Part shown: piece after piece, positions 1 through 7,289 of the stretch
Layout: each line of letters starts with the position of its first letter
Numbering within the stretch: position 1 is the stretch's first letter
NCBI GenBank assembly: GCA_016256075.1
Contig: SDVU01000334.1
Location: 1 to 14,934 of the forward strand
Source: Dictyocoela muelleri
Lineage: Eukaryota > Microsporidia
Reading direction: 5' to 3'
DNA: 14,934 bases
The notes under the pieces: model-generated
Told to the model about the DNA's origin: nothing
The model's database searches: none
What the model saw: only the letters and a program-made list of their open reading frames with translations
Program-made: the position numbers and the translations under genes

Positions 1-78
1 AATTTTTATATGTGCGGCCCACCATATACTTTAATTTTTTAAATATGGCCCGCAACTCAAAAAGCTTGCCCACCCCTA
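1..78. mobile_element. hAT-like transposon end (terminal part only)
   Basis: The stretch ends with TTGCCCACCCCTA; on the other strand this reads TAGGGGTGGGCAA, very close to the CAGGGGTGGGCAA tip typical of many animal hAT (Charlie/Buster-like) elements. Just inside are two GCGGCCC/GGCCCGC blocks separated by an AT-rich spacer, a common subterminal layout in that group. The following 8 bases, GTTTAGAC (79-86), fit the hAT target-duplication pattern nTnnnnAn, but the other copy would lie outside the window. Only one end is present, so transposase and total length are unknown. The junction with the Merlin fragment at 85 suggests the hAT element inserted into, or beside, an older Merlin copy. 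Confidence 0.55.
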
Positions 79-84
79 GTTTAG

Positions 85-558
85 ACTCTAGAATTGGATG
101 AAACAGCAGTATCTAAACGTAAATTTAGTAAGGGTAGATTGGTTGAAAATTTATGGGGTATCGGATGGATAGATCGCGATTCTAAAGATGCCTTTTTAAA
201 TTTCACAGAAAAGAGATAAGGAAACATTGAAAAAAAAAAATTTAAAATACGTATATCTAGAAACTACAAAAATATCCGATGAATAGAAAGGATATATTGG
301 AATTAACAATCATTTCTAGCAACATAAAACAATTTGTCACAAAAAAAACATTTTATTGAAAAAAATGATAAAGATATACATACTCAGACAATCGAAGTAA
401 CATGGAGATGGTTGAAAAATTATATTAAATTATATTCTTCGAACATAAAAAAAAATCTAAAATATTATATTTTGGAGTATAAATTTAAACGAAAACAAAA
501 AAATATTTTTAAAGAGATTCTCTTATTTTTAAGATTGATAAACGTATTAAATAAATGA
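85..558 (+). pseudogene. Merlin/IS1016-type (ISXO2-like) transposase, decayed
   Basis: This is the catalytic part of a DDE transposase that would cut and paste a Merlin element. Three pieces align in order with the ISXO2-like domain. Piece one (85-219) reads LELDETAVSKRKFSKGRL and continues to WGIGWIDRDS, matching the usual 'EIDES..KRKYnrGR' block with the first catalytic Asp (97-99). Piece two (242-316, another frame) carries ISDE, an in-frame TAG, then KGYIGINNHF, matching the family's 'TDEWrGY.gINn' with the second Asp (278-280). Piece three (328-558, first frame) has SQKKHFIEK and HTQTIEVTWRWLK, with the third acidic residue (Glu, 394-396). A stop at 217-219, two frame changes and the internal TAG make it non-functional. 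The N-terminal part is missing, cut off at the hAT junction. The 75-codon piece from about 328 is not an independent gene. Family call is strong; activity is excluded. Confidence 0.85.
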
Positions 559-587
559 TCATTGTGTTTTTTTTTATAATGTTTTAT

Positions 588-602
588 AGGGGGGCCAAAA
601 GC
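588..602. repeat. Possible right tip of the Merlin element
   Basis: About 30 bases after the transposase stop the sequence reads TTTTATAGGGGGGCC; on the other strand it begins GGCCCCCCTATAAAA. Merlin ends begin with G-rich bases, and the distance from the transposase stop is right. The matching left end is not in the window, so this is only a candidate boundary. Confidence 0.25.
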
Positions 603-871
603 AATTTTTACTAAATAATTTTATTTATTAAATTTCATGTTTTTTCAATATTACGTATATTTTATTGTTAATATTATTAATTATGTTTTAACATAGGGTT
701 TTAGTCACCTGATACCATTATGGGGGTTATAGTCACTTGATCCAAATTTTTAAATTAGTAAATTTTAATTTTAAAAATTCCGGTTTAATAAAATAATTTG
801 TAATATAAAAAAAAATGAATTTTAAAATTTAAATTATCTTTAAAAGGTTCTAGGTGCACGAGTTTCCTTAT
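603..871. other. Gene-free AT-rich spacer with a short duplicated motif
   Basis: No reading frame or RNA gene is visible. The only structure is two near copies of TTAGTCACCTGAT (about 703-716 and 731-743) about 28 bases apart, each preceded by a G-run. They may be a short tandem duplication or the worn end of an element. Function unknown. Confidence 0.4.
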
Positions 872-1118
872 TTGAGGGTCCTTATTTTAATTCTACCACC
901 TCAGTTTAGAATGTTGGAGCATAAAAAATTTTTTAAAAATCGACAAAATCATTAATAAAAAGATACAATTACTTACAAAATAACCACAAAACTTCGTCGT
1001 ATGATGTTGTTGTATGTAATTGTATCTATTTGTTAATGATTTTGCTTATTTTTTAAAATTTTTTTAATGCACCCACATTTTAAACAAGGGTGGTGAAATT
1101 AAAAATAAAGACCATCAA
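872..1118. mobile_element. Foldback MITE, family A copy 1 (247 bp)
   Basis: The two halves are imperfect inverted repeats of each other. The left half starts TTGAGGGTCCTTATTTTAA and passes through CAGTTTAGAATG; the right half ends AAAATAAAGACCATCAA after CATTTTAAACAAGGGTGG. The arms of about 110 bases pair almost to a short centre near 995. There is no coding capacity. A second copy of equal length and the same layout begins 138 bases downstream, which shows this is a repeat family and not a chance palindrome. The transposon superfamily is not recognisable. Confidence 0.75.
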
Positions 1119-1255
1119 TCTAATATTATTAAAATTAAACATGGAGTCCGAGAAAAAAGATTTAAAAAGTAAATCAAATTAAATAAAATATATATCTAAG
1201 AATTTTTAATATACTTTATTACCCGCTCCAAGTGCGGATAATTACCCCCGCCCCA

Positions 1256-1502
1256 TTTGAGAATCTTTATTTTTAATTTTACCATCTTTGTTTAAAATGT
1301 CGAAAAAATGAAAAAATTTTAAAAAATAAGCAAAATCACTAATAAAAACATACAATTACATTAATAACATTACACGCCGAAGGTGCGTGGTTATTTTTTA
1401 AGTAATTGTATTTTTTATTAATGATTTTGCTTATTTTTTAAAATTTTTTTAATGCTCTGACATTTTAAACAGGGTGATAAAATTAAAAATATGACGATCA
1501 AA
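1256..1502. mobile_element. Foldback MITE, family A copy 2 (247 bp)
   Basis: This has the same palindromic design as the copy at 872-1118 and the same orientation and length. Shared blocks include AAAATTTTAAAAAATAAGCA, ATCACTAATAAAAA near the middle of the left arm and AATGATTTTGCTTATTTTT in the right arm. The centre (about 1374-1390) reads CGCCGAAGGTGCG, a small GC-rich hairpin differing from copy 1. It is non-coding. The spacer between copies (1119-1255) does not belong to the palindrome and includes the GC-rich GATAATTACCCCCGCCCC. Confidence 0.75.
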
Positions 1503-1557
1503 TAGTGGAATATTCCCACTTTGAGCCTTAAAAATATCTTTAAAAACAAAATTATAT

Positions 1558-1893
1558 AATTTTAGGTTCTACAAAGGTGTTCACTACCATAAAAATCAGA
1601 AAATCACAATTTATACGAAAATAATAGACATTTTTTTATGAAATTTACTTTGAATCTAATGTTAAACTCTAAAATGAAAATATATTTTCAATAGCTCTGA
1701 TATAATCGTATTTAAAAAACCTGCTTTTCAGGTTTTTTTGTAAATCTTTATATAACAGAGCTATAAAAAAAATTCATTGTAAAGTTTATCTTTTGATTAT
1801 GAAATATTCTTTGTTAATAAATTGTGTTCCTCTTGTACTAATTGTGATTTACTTCTTTTTAGGGGTAGATCACCCGTTTTAGAGCCTAAAATT
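1558..1893. mobile_element. Foldback MITE, family B (336 bp, complete palindrome)
   Basis: The left end AATTTTAGGTTCTACAAAGG pairs with the right end, whose complement reads AATTTTAGGCTCTAAAACGG. Pairing continues inward through AAATCACAATT, then TAGCTCTG (left) with CAGAGCTA (right), to a tight central hairpin AAAACCTG-CTTTT-CAGGTTTT at about 1716-1735. The midpoint of the ends (1725) coincides with this central loop, so both arms are present at full length, with small indels. It is non-coding. Some similarity continues outside both ends, so the true boundaries may be a little wider. Confidence 0.7.
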
Positions 1894-2176
1894 CTCATAA
1901 ACTTGTTTTTATTTTTTAAATGTTCTTTAATTTAATATTATTACGAATTTATAATTTTAATATTATTATCAATTTTTAATTTTAATTAAGATTATCCCTC
2001 TTTTAATGACCAGAAAATTCAAATTTAAAAATTCTAAAAAAAATTTTAAATATTTTAAATTATCTTAAATCAATTTAATTCTAAATTTTTTAATGGGCAC
2101 CCATAGACCTGGGGGCATCCATAGTCCCGAGCCATTTATTATTATATTTAATTTTTAATTTTTATTCTTTATTTTA
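1894..2176. other. Gene-free AT-rich spacer
   Basis: No coding or RNA gene signal is visible. The only non-AT stretch is at about 2093-2138, where GCACCCATAGACCTGGGGGC and a related CATCCATAGTCCCGAG form two rough neighbouring copies. It resembles the duplicated motif near 703-743 only in general layout. Confidence 0.35.
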
Positions 2177-2314
2177 TATTCGGATCTTGGCTGTTTTTGT
2201 TTTCCCATGAGAAAACTGAATAAAAAAAAATTAAAATTTATTTAAATATAAAAATGGAAGAAAAAAAACAGCATAAAATAATAATAAGAAAAAACCGGTC
2301 AAGATCCTTATATT
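2177..2314. repeat. Imperfect inverted repeat, about 138 bp
   Basis: The left arm TATTCGGATCTTGGCTG pairs with the right arm, whose complement reads TATAAGGATCTTGACCGG. Arms are about 25 bases with an AT-rich centre of about 90 bases. This is probably the skeleton of an old miniature transposon. No direct repeats at its edges could be identified. Confidence 0.5.
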
Positions 2315-2716
2315 CAATATTTAATTTGCAAATTTTAATATTTTTTTTAAAGGAGACAAAAAGGGGTAATTATGGCAGGCTGTTTGCATTGAAAAAAATT
2401 TATTAATAATTTGATATGATATTTATTATCTATTTAAAGCGGTAATAATATGTACCGAGGGTATTAATGAATTTCTAAATTAAAAATTTGTTTTATTTAA
2501 AAATATATCAAATTAAAATTAAATTGACGAAGTATTAATATGCAGGGTGTTCTATTCTAATAAAGCAAAACATTCTTAATGTTGTTAAGTATTTAAAATA
2601 TGCTTATAACTCTGGTAAAATATCACATTAACTTAAAAAAATTGGTAAAAACGCCGGAAAAATGTCTATAACAGAAAAAATGAAGTTCATACTCTGTAAA
2701 ATGAGGTCTAAAAGAT
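2315..2716. other. Gene-free spacer before the foldback element
   Basis: AT-rich sequence with no recognisable gene. At 2653-2667 an isolated ACGCCGGAAAAATGT matches the GAAAAATGCCG units of the element that follows, so the element or a fragment of a relative may reach further left than 2717. Confidence 0.35.
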
Positions 2717-3235
2717 ATCCGTAAAAATGCCTTCGGCAGATTTGTGTTTTTTTTCCTGCATTTTTCCGGAAAAATGCCAATAATTTGGCACTTTTATAAT
2801 ATAAAAAATCACTTTTTCAATCTAAAAATTTTAGGAGAAAGAAAACAGTAAATTATAAATATGATTATTTTAATGTTTTAAATTTCTGTTATTTTTATTT
2901 ATTACTCTACGGTTGTATATTTGTGTTATATGACCCCGAAGGGATCTCAAAATATAAATCTACAACCGTAGAGTAATATTGAAAAATAACAGGGAGTTAA
3001 AACATTAAAATAATCATAATTATAATTTACTGTTTTTTTTCTCCTAAAAATTTTTAGATTGTAAAAGTGATTATTTATATTATAAAAGTGCCAAATTATT
3101 GGCATTTTTGGAAAAATGATGGAAAAATGCTAGAAAAATGCCGGAAAATGCCCGAAAAATGCACGAAAAATGCCGGAAAAATGCCGGAAAAATTCCGGAA
3201 AAATGCCGAAATAATGCTGAACGCATTTTTCCGGT
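2717..3235. mobile_element. Foldback element with ATCCG...CGGCA ends (about 519 bp)
   Basis: This is a long palindrome. The outer left end ATCCGTAAAAATGCC then TTCGGCA matches the complement of the right end, ACCGGAAAAATGCG then TTCAGCA. The inner arms (about 2750-2935 and 2943-3130) agree at about nine positions in ten, passing through CCAATAATTTGGCAC, AATCTAAAAATTTTAGGAG and ACTCTACGGTTGTA, and meet at a tiny loop, CCCC-GAA-GGG, near 2938. The right side carries an extra tandem array that the left lacks. It is non-coding. The terminal sequence recurs at 10680 in another foldback element with unrelated arms. Confidence 0.8.
3110..3215 (+). repeat. Tandem array of GAAAAATGCCG units
   Basis: About nine to ten copies of an 11-12 bp unit close to GAAAAATGCCG lie head to tail inside the right end of the foldback element, for example GGAAAAATGATGG, AGAAAAATGCCGG and CGAAAAATGCACG. 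The unit is the same motif found in the element's terminal hairpins, so the array probably arose by slippage of a terminal site. The open frame over it (3067-3330) encodes only a repeated Lys-Met-Pro-Glu pattern and is not a gene. Confidence 0.8.
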
Positions 3236-3263
3236 CTGCCGATGCTGCGATCATATTAAAAAT

Positions 3264-3434
3264 ACTGTCTTCCCTCGAATATAAAAAGCATTCTTATATT
3301 AGAATACAAGAGTTAATTATCTTATATTAGAATATAAAGAGCCTCGTTATATTAGAGGGAATTTACAAATTTTAAACATTTGAAAAACGTCAAATATATG
3401 TTTTATGGTCTCTTTATATTCATGGGAAGATAGT
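3264..3434. mobile_element. MITE family C copy 1 (171 bp)
   Basis: Ends are inverted repeats: ACTGTCTTCCCTCGAATATAA at the left, beginning at 3264, with GAATATAAAGAG-type sequence recurring inside, and TTATATTCATGGGAAGATAGT at the right. The outermost bases can be read as TA followed by CTGTCTTCC, with TA again after the right tip, as expected for Tc1/mariner-related miniature elements. A second copy of equal length lies at 5061-5231. It is non-coding. Confidence 0.65.
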
Positions 3435-3585
3435 AGAAATATATATGCAACTGAAAAACTTTATTATTTGAATATCAATTTATTACACTCTTCAGAAACT
3501 GAACTACTTCCTCAAAAATACAAGTTTGGACGTTAACAGAATTAAATGGTGTTTTCGATCTTTTTAAATATAGTTTTGCATTTTA
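3435..3585. other. Short spacer between MITE C and the Tc1-like element
   Basis: No gene signal is visible. The target TA for the Tc1-like element is at 3584-3585. Confidence 0.4.
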
Positions 3586-3748
3586 CAATGTTTTGCAATT
3601 GACTTGCAACTTTTTGCAATTGACGTGCAACACCATTAAGGTCGGTCTATTTTTGCAATTGACTTGCAAATTTTTGCCAATGGCTTGCAACATCGTTTAG
3701 GTCTTTGTTTTTTTTCTAATTTTTATAAGATTTGTAAAGTTTTATTAA
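3586..3748. repeat. Left terminal inverted repeat of the Tc1-like element
   Basis: It pairs with 4837-5007. It contains four TTGCAATTGACTTGCAAC-type units at about 3591, 3614, 3655 and 3677. The first and second pairs are separated by CACCATTAAGGTCGG, whose counterpart occurs in the right repeat. The inner end GATTTGTAAAGTTTTAT matches the complement of the right repeat's inner end. Confidence 0.8.
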
Positions 3749-3911
3749 TATTTAATAATTATAGTAAATAGTAAATGTATGATATAATATAAAAAATCAA
3801 TAAAATTTATTTATTCAGCGATTACAGACTCTTATTAGGAAAACATGGTATTAATTTCAAAATATGTTTATAATAGTGTGTACAATGAATGTTTATTTCT
3901 GTTGAACTTTT

Positions 3912-4823
3912 TTAAATGTTATAAATCAGCACATTATCATCTCTACAATTAGCAGCGAGTACTTTTTAGTGCTATTGACTAAATAAATTCTCTATTGGGT
4001 TCGTAAAAAAGTGAATATAGTGCGAAAATAAGATTTCATGACATCTATCTGTGATACTATAGCGATTTTTTCAGATTTATGAAAAGACACATATCAATTA
4101 TAATCACGGCTTTTTCAATGTTTTTTAGACAATATCATGAAAATTTCAAGAATATAATCCTTAAATTTCCTGTATTATATGTAGTATTTTTTCTATTTTA
4201 TGATGTTAACTCTGGTTTTTAACATTGCAGCACATATATTAATATTTTTTGTTCGTATCTATGCAATCGTACTTAAGGATCTATATACAACCAGTGATTG
4301 CTTGCTACCTCTCCTCATTGAAACTTGGAAACCTACCTCATCAATAAAAACCGTTTGTGCTATCTTAATCTGCAAGAATATTTAAAAAAATTTAAACATA
4401 ATCGTATCTTTTTTTATGTTTTCAATAGAATTTCTCCTGCCTGGTATTAAAGTAATACATTTAATAGAAGAAAAGAATCCTTTTATAGCTCTGTGAATAG
4501 TACTTAGGTTTGGACTAATATCGAAATCCATGACTAATTTTTGTTTTATTTCTCTCAAAGAAAGTTTTGAATCTTCATCTAAGTATCGTTATATATATAT
4601 ATATATATATTAGAGTCATTTGATATAAGAGCAGATAGGTTACCACTTTAAGTAAAGTAGTTATTTCATCAGTCGATAAAAATCTCGTGACTATCCCCAA
4701 AACTGTAGATTTATCTATAATTAGCATTCTTGCTATCTCGCTTATTTTTACACTTTCATTATAAAGTTTTATTAATATTTGTCTTTTTCAGTTCCAATTT
4801 ATTTTTAAACATTTAGGCTGCAT
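3912..4823 (-). pseudogene. Tc1/IS630-type DDE transposase, decayed
   Basis: This encoded the element's own cut-and-paste transposase. Starting from ATG at 4823, the N-terminal helix-turn-helix is clear: KLYNESVKISEIARML then IIDKSTVLGIVTRF. A second domain follows (about 4579-4385): LSLREIKQKLVMDFDI, LSTIHRAIKGF and TLIPGRRNSIENI. The catalytic core has the first Asp in FIDEVGFQVSMRR (codon 4340-4342), the second in AVIIIDMCLF (4093-4095; relatives usually have DN, here DM) and the Glu in NPIENLFSQ (3990-3992). The second Asp and Glu are about 34 codons apart, as in DD34E Tc1-like enzymes. It ends AANCRDDNVLIYNI and stop at 3912. Several stops and frame changes, a TA-repeat expansion at 4590-4611 and loss of parts of the core make it inactive. 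Length of about 304 codons is near the family's usual 330-350. Confidence 0.87.
4590..4611. repeat. (TA)11 microsatellite inside the Tc1-like pseudogene
   Basis: Eleven perfect TA units interrupt the region between the two DNA-binding domains of the transposase relic. This is a slippage expansion after inactivation. Confidence 0.9.
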
Positions 4824-4836
4824 ATCTATTTTTGTT

Positions 4837-5007
4837 ATAAAATTTTACAAATCTTATGGGAATTTCAACAAAATTAAACCCCAAACAGTATTTCAAGTCA
4901 ATGGCAAAAAGTTGCAAGTCAGTTGCTAAAAAAATAAAAATAAAATGCTTGACTTAATGGTGTTGCAAGTCAATCACAAAAAGTTGCAAGTAAATTGCAA
5001 AACCCTG
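4837..5007. repeat. Right terminal inverted repeat of the Tc1-like element
   Basis: This is the inverted counterpart of 3586-3748. It contains units such as AAAAAGTTGCAAGTCAGTTGC and GTTGCAAGTCAATCAC, and ends TTGCAAAACCCTG before the TA at 5008. Identity to the left repeat is moderate, which suggests an old insertion. Confidence 0.8.
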
Positions 5008-5060
5008 TATATTAAAAAATCGATTTATAAAAATTAGTCTTTATTTTATTTATTTTAATG

Positions 5061-5231
5061 AGCCTCTTATTTTGAATATAAACAGGTTTTTATATTTTAA
5101 TAGAAGTAGACCCCTTATATTTGAATATAAAGAGTCTCCTTATATTATAGGGAATTTACAAATATTACAGATTTGAAAAAAAGTCAAAAATATGTATGTT
5201 TTTCACTCTCCTTATATTCGATGAAGACAGT
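5061..5231. mobile_element. MITE family C copy 2 (171 bp)
   Basis: This is a direct-orientation copy of 3264-3434 with the same length. The best-conserved part is the centre: GAATATAAAGAGTCTCC against GAATATAAAGAGCCTCG, then AGGGAATTTACAAAT and ATTTGAAAAA in both. The right tip GAAGACAGTA again ends at a TA. The left tip is more worn than in copy 1. It is non-coding. Confidence 0.65.
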
Positions 5232-5267
5232 AGGAAAATATCCATCTGCTTCATTGTAATATTAGAT

Positions 5268-5350
5268 CAAAACTTAATCGGCTATACACCCACAGGAACA
5301 GCTGTATATTAATACTATATTTCTATAGTTTTTGACCGATTATGTTTTTC
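5268..5350. repeat. Imperfect hairpin next to the tRNA-like sequence
   Basis: AAAACTTAATCGGCTATAC pairs loosely with the complement of GTTTTTGACCGATTATGTTTT. A smaller hairpin, ACTATATTTCTATAGT, lies inside. The role is unknown; it could be part of the same element as the tRNA-like sequence. Confidence 0.4.
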
Positions 5351-5369
5351 GCTCTTTTTTAATTAATAG

Positions 5370-5446
5370 TGGTGTCAGCGGGATTTAAACCTCAATATTA
5401 TAACTAAAAAAACATTCAAGAGTGTTAATACCTAAGATATCGGCTC
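5370..5446 (-). pseudogene. Degenerate tRNA-like sequence (possibly Ser-UGA) or tRNA-derived SINE fragment
   Basis: Read on the minus strand, the stretch begins GAGCCGATATCTTAGG, like the D arm and internal A box. It then has CTTGAAT, which would place a TGA anticodon after the conserved T, and ends GAGGTTTAAATCCCGC then TGACACCA. GGTTTAAATCC differs from the B-box consensus GGTTCRANYCC by one base, at the otherwise invariant C56. The spacing between A and B boxes is long, as in class II tRNAs (Ser, Leu). No 5' strand able to pair with TGACACC is present and the anticodon stem is weak, so it is not a working tRNA. It could be a pseudogene or the head of a tRNA-derived SINE. Confidence 0.35.
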
Positions 5447-5940
5447 CAATTAAAATTAAGATCATAAATTTTTGTTCTGGAAAATACATTTCGAAGGCGA
5501 TTTATTGTGCTAATTTAAAATCGAATAGCATCAAGGCAGACATATATATCTTGTAATTTTTTAAATTATATTTTTTTTATATAATCTTTTTCAGTTAGAT
5601 CCGCCGGGAAAATAATATAATGGTAAAATTATTTGAAAATATTGTCTGTTAATTACATATAATTCGCGGGGCATCTAGCGTAAGTAGACAAGGGGTAAGG
5701 TAGCTACCTTTGACAAATTTTTTAAAAAATTTATCAATAAAAATAAAAAAAATAAATATTTTAGTTGAAATATAGTTTTAATATTTCTTTAGAAATCTTA
5801 TAAATTCATTCTGCTTATTAATAAAAAAAACGTCACCTGAATAAATATTATGTTATACATCACCAATATATTTGTGCATTACACCATGTTATTTTCTCAT
5901 TTAAAATTTTAAACGTGACAAAAATCCGGTTATCCTCTTC
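5447..5940. other. Gene-free stretch with a small perfect palindrome
   Basis: AT-rich and without coding signal. It holds AAGGTAGCTACCTT (about 5698-5711), a perfect short palindrome, and TCTAGCGTAAGTAGAC (5674-5689), which recurs at 6127 and, inverted, at 6154-6169. Confidence 0.4.
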
Positions 5941-6118
5941 TTAGACACCTTCTTTCCTCTAAAAAAATATCTAAATATACTAAATATAGCAGTAGTAAAA
6001 GATAATGAATTTTTTATATTGTCTTATATACATATTTTAAGAACCAGTTTACTAAACTTGACAATAGAAACTTGAATTTTATACTGATATTTAAAATATG
6101 TATAAGATAATATAAATT
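5941..6118. mobile_element. Damaged relative of the 10.7-11.3 kb foldback
   Basis: The left arm, from TTAGACACC through TTATATACATATTTTA, aligns with the left arm of the foldback at 10680-11339 (about 10890-11000). The right arm here (complement TTATATTATCTTATACATATTT) covers only the inner part, so one arm was shortened or the copy was formed from an already asymmetric parent. The centre lies near 6056. It is non-coding and lacks the ATCCG...CGGCA tips. Confidence 0.6.
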
Positions 6119-6126
6119 TTTGCTTT

Positions 6127-6169
6127 TCTAGCGTATGTGGACCATAAAACAAGGTACACTTACGCTAGA
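6127..6169. repeat. Hairpin TCTAGCGTA...TACGCTAGA
   Basis: TCTAGCGTATGTGGAC pairs with GTACACTTACGCTAGA across an 11-base loop. A third copy, TCTAGCGTAAGTAGAC, lies at 5674 in the same orientation as the left arm. The 5674 and 6169 ends could be the inverted tips of a roughly 500-bp element that swallowed the foldback fragment at 5941-6118, but this is not certain. Confidence 0.5.
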
Positions 6170-6730
6170 AGACCCTAATTTTCTATTTTTTTGCTTTAGG
6201 CGTCCTATATAAATTGGTATTTTCTAGCCATACTTTTGATTTATTAAAATTTCGATATTATCATTTGTTGTAAAAATTAAACTTTTTTTGTTTTATTCTT
6301 GTAGAAAATTGCCGTTGTCTAAGATTCACTTGTATGTTTATAATTGAAAGGGCGTTTTGTACTATAGGTCTTGGGTACACTCGCTAATTTTAATGAAGAT
6401 TTAATCCAATTTTAAATAATGTATTAAAAATTAGATTAAATTTTTATTGATTATAATTAAGGTAGAGGTTACAAATAAAATTTTAAAAAATTTCAAATCA
6501 TATTGATTGAATAGCATCTCCCAATTAATTAGGAAAATATTTGTATAAAATAAAAAAATAAAATTAATTTATTAACATCTAATTTTCTTAATTGGGAATA
6601 GTGACAGCATTTATGATTAATTCTGTTCTTTTCCCATGATGTAATCCTTATTTTTCCATTTTCGTCAATATTACTGACTACATAATTTAAAAATCAACTA
6701 ATAATATATGTTCTTTATTCCAAATATCAT
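6170..6730. other. Gene-free AT-rich stretch with two hairpins
   Basis: No gene is visible. Hairpins: about 6394-6443 (AGATTTAATCCAATTTTAAA with the complement of TAAAAATTAGATTAAATTT) and about 6517-6598 (CTCCCAATTAATTAGG with the complement of CTAATTTTCTTAATTGGGA). Both look like worn miniature inverted repeats. Confidence 0.4.
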
Positions 6731-6773
6731 CAATTGCAAATATCTTAAATTGCAAATATCTTAAAATGTAAAT
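6731..6773 (+). repeat. Short tandem array, AAATTGCAAATATCTT units (left copy)
   Basis: Two and a half units of a 16-bp repeat. The same unit, in the same orientation, forms another short array at 8457-8512 on the far side of the satellite composite. This pattern suggests that one array was split by an insertion. Confidence 0.65.
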
Positions 6774-6799
6774 AAAGTGTCTTCATTCCCAAATTATTA

Positions 6800-6955
6800 A
6801 CCTCTATTTCCCCTCAATACCCCCCCCCCCGAAATTCCACCCCCTAAATTCACCACCAAGTTTTTTTATAAATTTTTTGTATTTAAATAAATCTACCCCG
6901 AATTCGGCATACCCAAAAATCGTCTTCCCCCCAAATTCGCCATCTACTAAAATTT
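6800..6955 (+). repeat. C-rich degenerate repeat block with a C11 run
   Basis: This contains an 11-base C run (6820-6830) followed by degenerate units such as GAAATTCCACCCCC, TAAATTCACCACC and CCCAAATTCGCCATC. Similar AATTCTCCACCCC units occur at 8333-8420. It is non-coding and of simple composition. Confidence 0.55.
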
Positions 6956-6969
6956 CTTCTTTTTTACAG

Positions 6970-7260
6970 GGTTTTTCATAATTATAGACTCAATTTTTAG
7001 AAGTAATCAACCAATTTTTTCACACTTATACATGGTTTTCAAAGTTATAACTATTTTTTCAAAATATTAATTCCCTTTAAAATTTAATTCTTCTTTCTCA
7101 AAGTTATATCTTTTTTTTCAATAGTTATAAATCTCTTCTTAAAAGTTATAAACCCTCTTTTTCAATGTTATAAACCCTCTTTTTCGAAGTTATAAACCCC
7201 TTTTTTCAAAGTTGTAAACACCTCTTTCAGACATATAGACACATTTTGTTAGATTTATAG
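6970..7260 (+). repeat. Satellite A, AAGTTATAAACCCTCTTTTTC units
   Basis: About ten degenerate copies of a 21-26 bp unit lie head to tail. The clearest are at about 7144-7215, where GTTATAAACCCTCTTTTTC is repeated almost unchanged. The same unit recurs in inverted orientation at 7740-7950. Confidence 0.75.
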
Positions 7261-7289
7261 ATGATCCGCCAAATTTGCATCGTTTAATT

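Larger units (their letters stand above)
3586..5007 (-). mobile_element. Tc1/mariner (IS630-type) transposon, 1422 bp, inactive
   Basis: Terminal inverted repeats of about 165 bases bound the element: the left tip is CAATGTTTTGCAATTGACTT, and the complement of the right tip is CAGGGTTTTGCAATTTACTT. TA follows the right tip (5008-5009) and precedes the left tip (3584-3585), the TA duplication expected of this superfamily. Each terminal repeat contains four copies of a unit near TTTTTGCAATTGACTTGCAAC arranged in two pairs, likely the transposase binding sites. The interior carries one transposase pseudogene on the minus strand (3912-4823). Length and layout match a complete but mutated Tc1-like element. 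Confidence 0.88.

Noticed and set aside
334-558. A separate small gene after the Merlin fragment
   Set aside because: HTQTIEVTW and the following helix are the C-terminal part of the ISXO2-like catalytic domain; it has no ATG start of its own at that position and belongs to the broken transposase.
3067-3330. Open frame of 87 codons, plus strand
   Set aside because: It lies over the right arm and tandem array of a foldback element; its Lys-Met-Pro-Glu pattern comes only from the 11-bp repeat.
4200-4385. Open frame of 61 codons, plus strand
   Set aside because: It is antisense to the Tc1-like transposase relic, which has clear family motifs on the minus strand.
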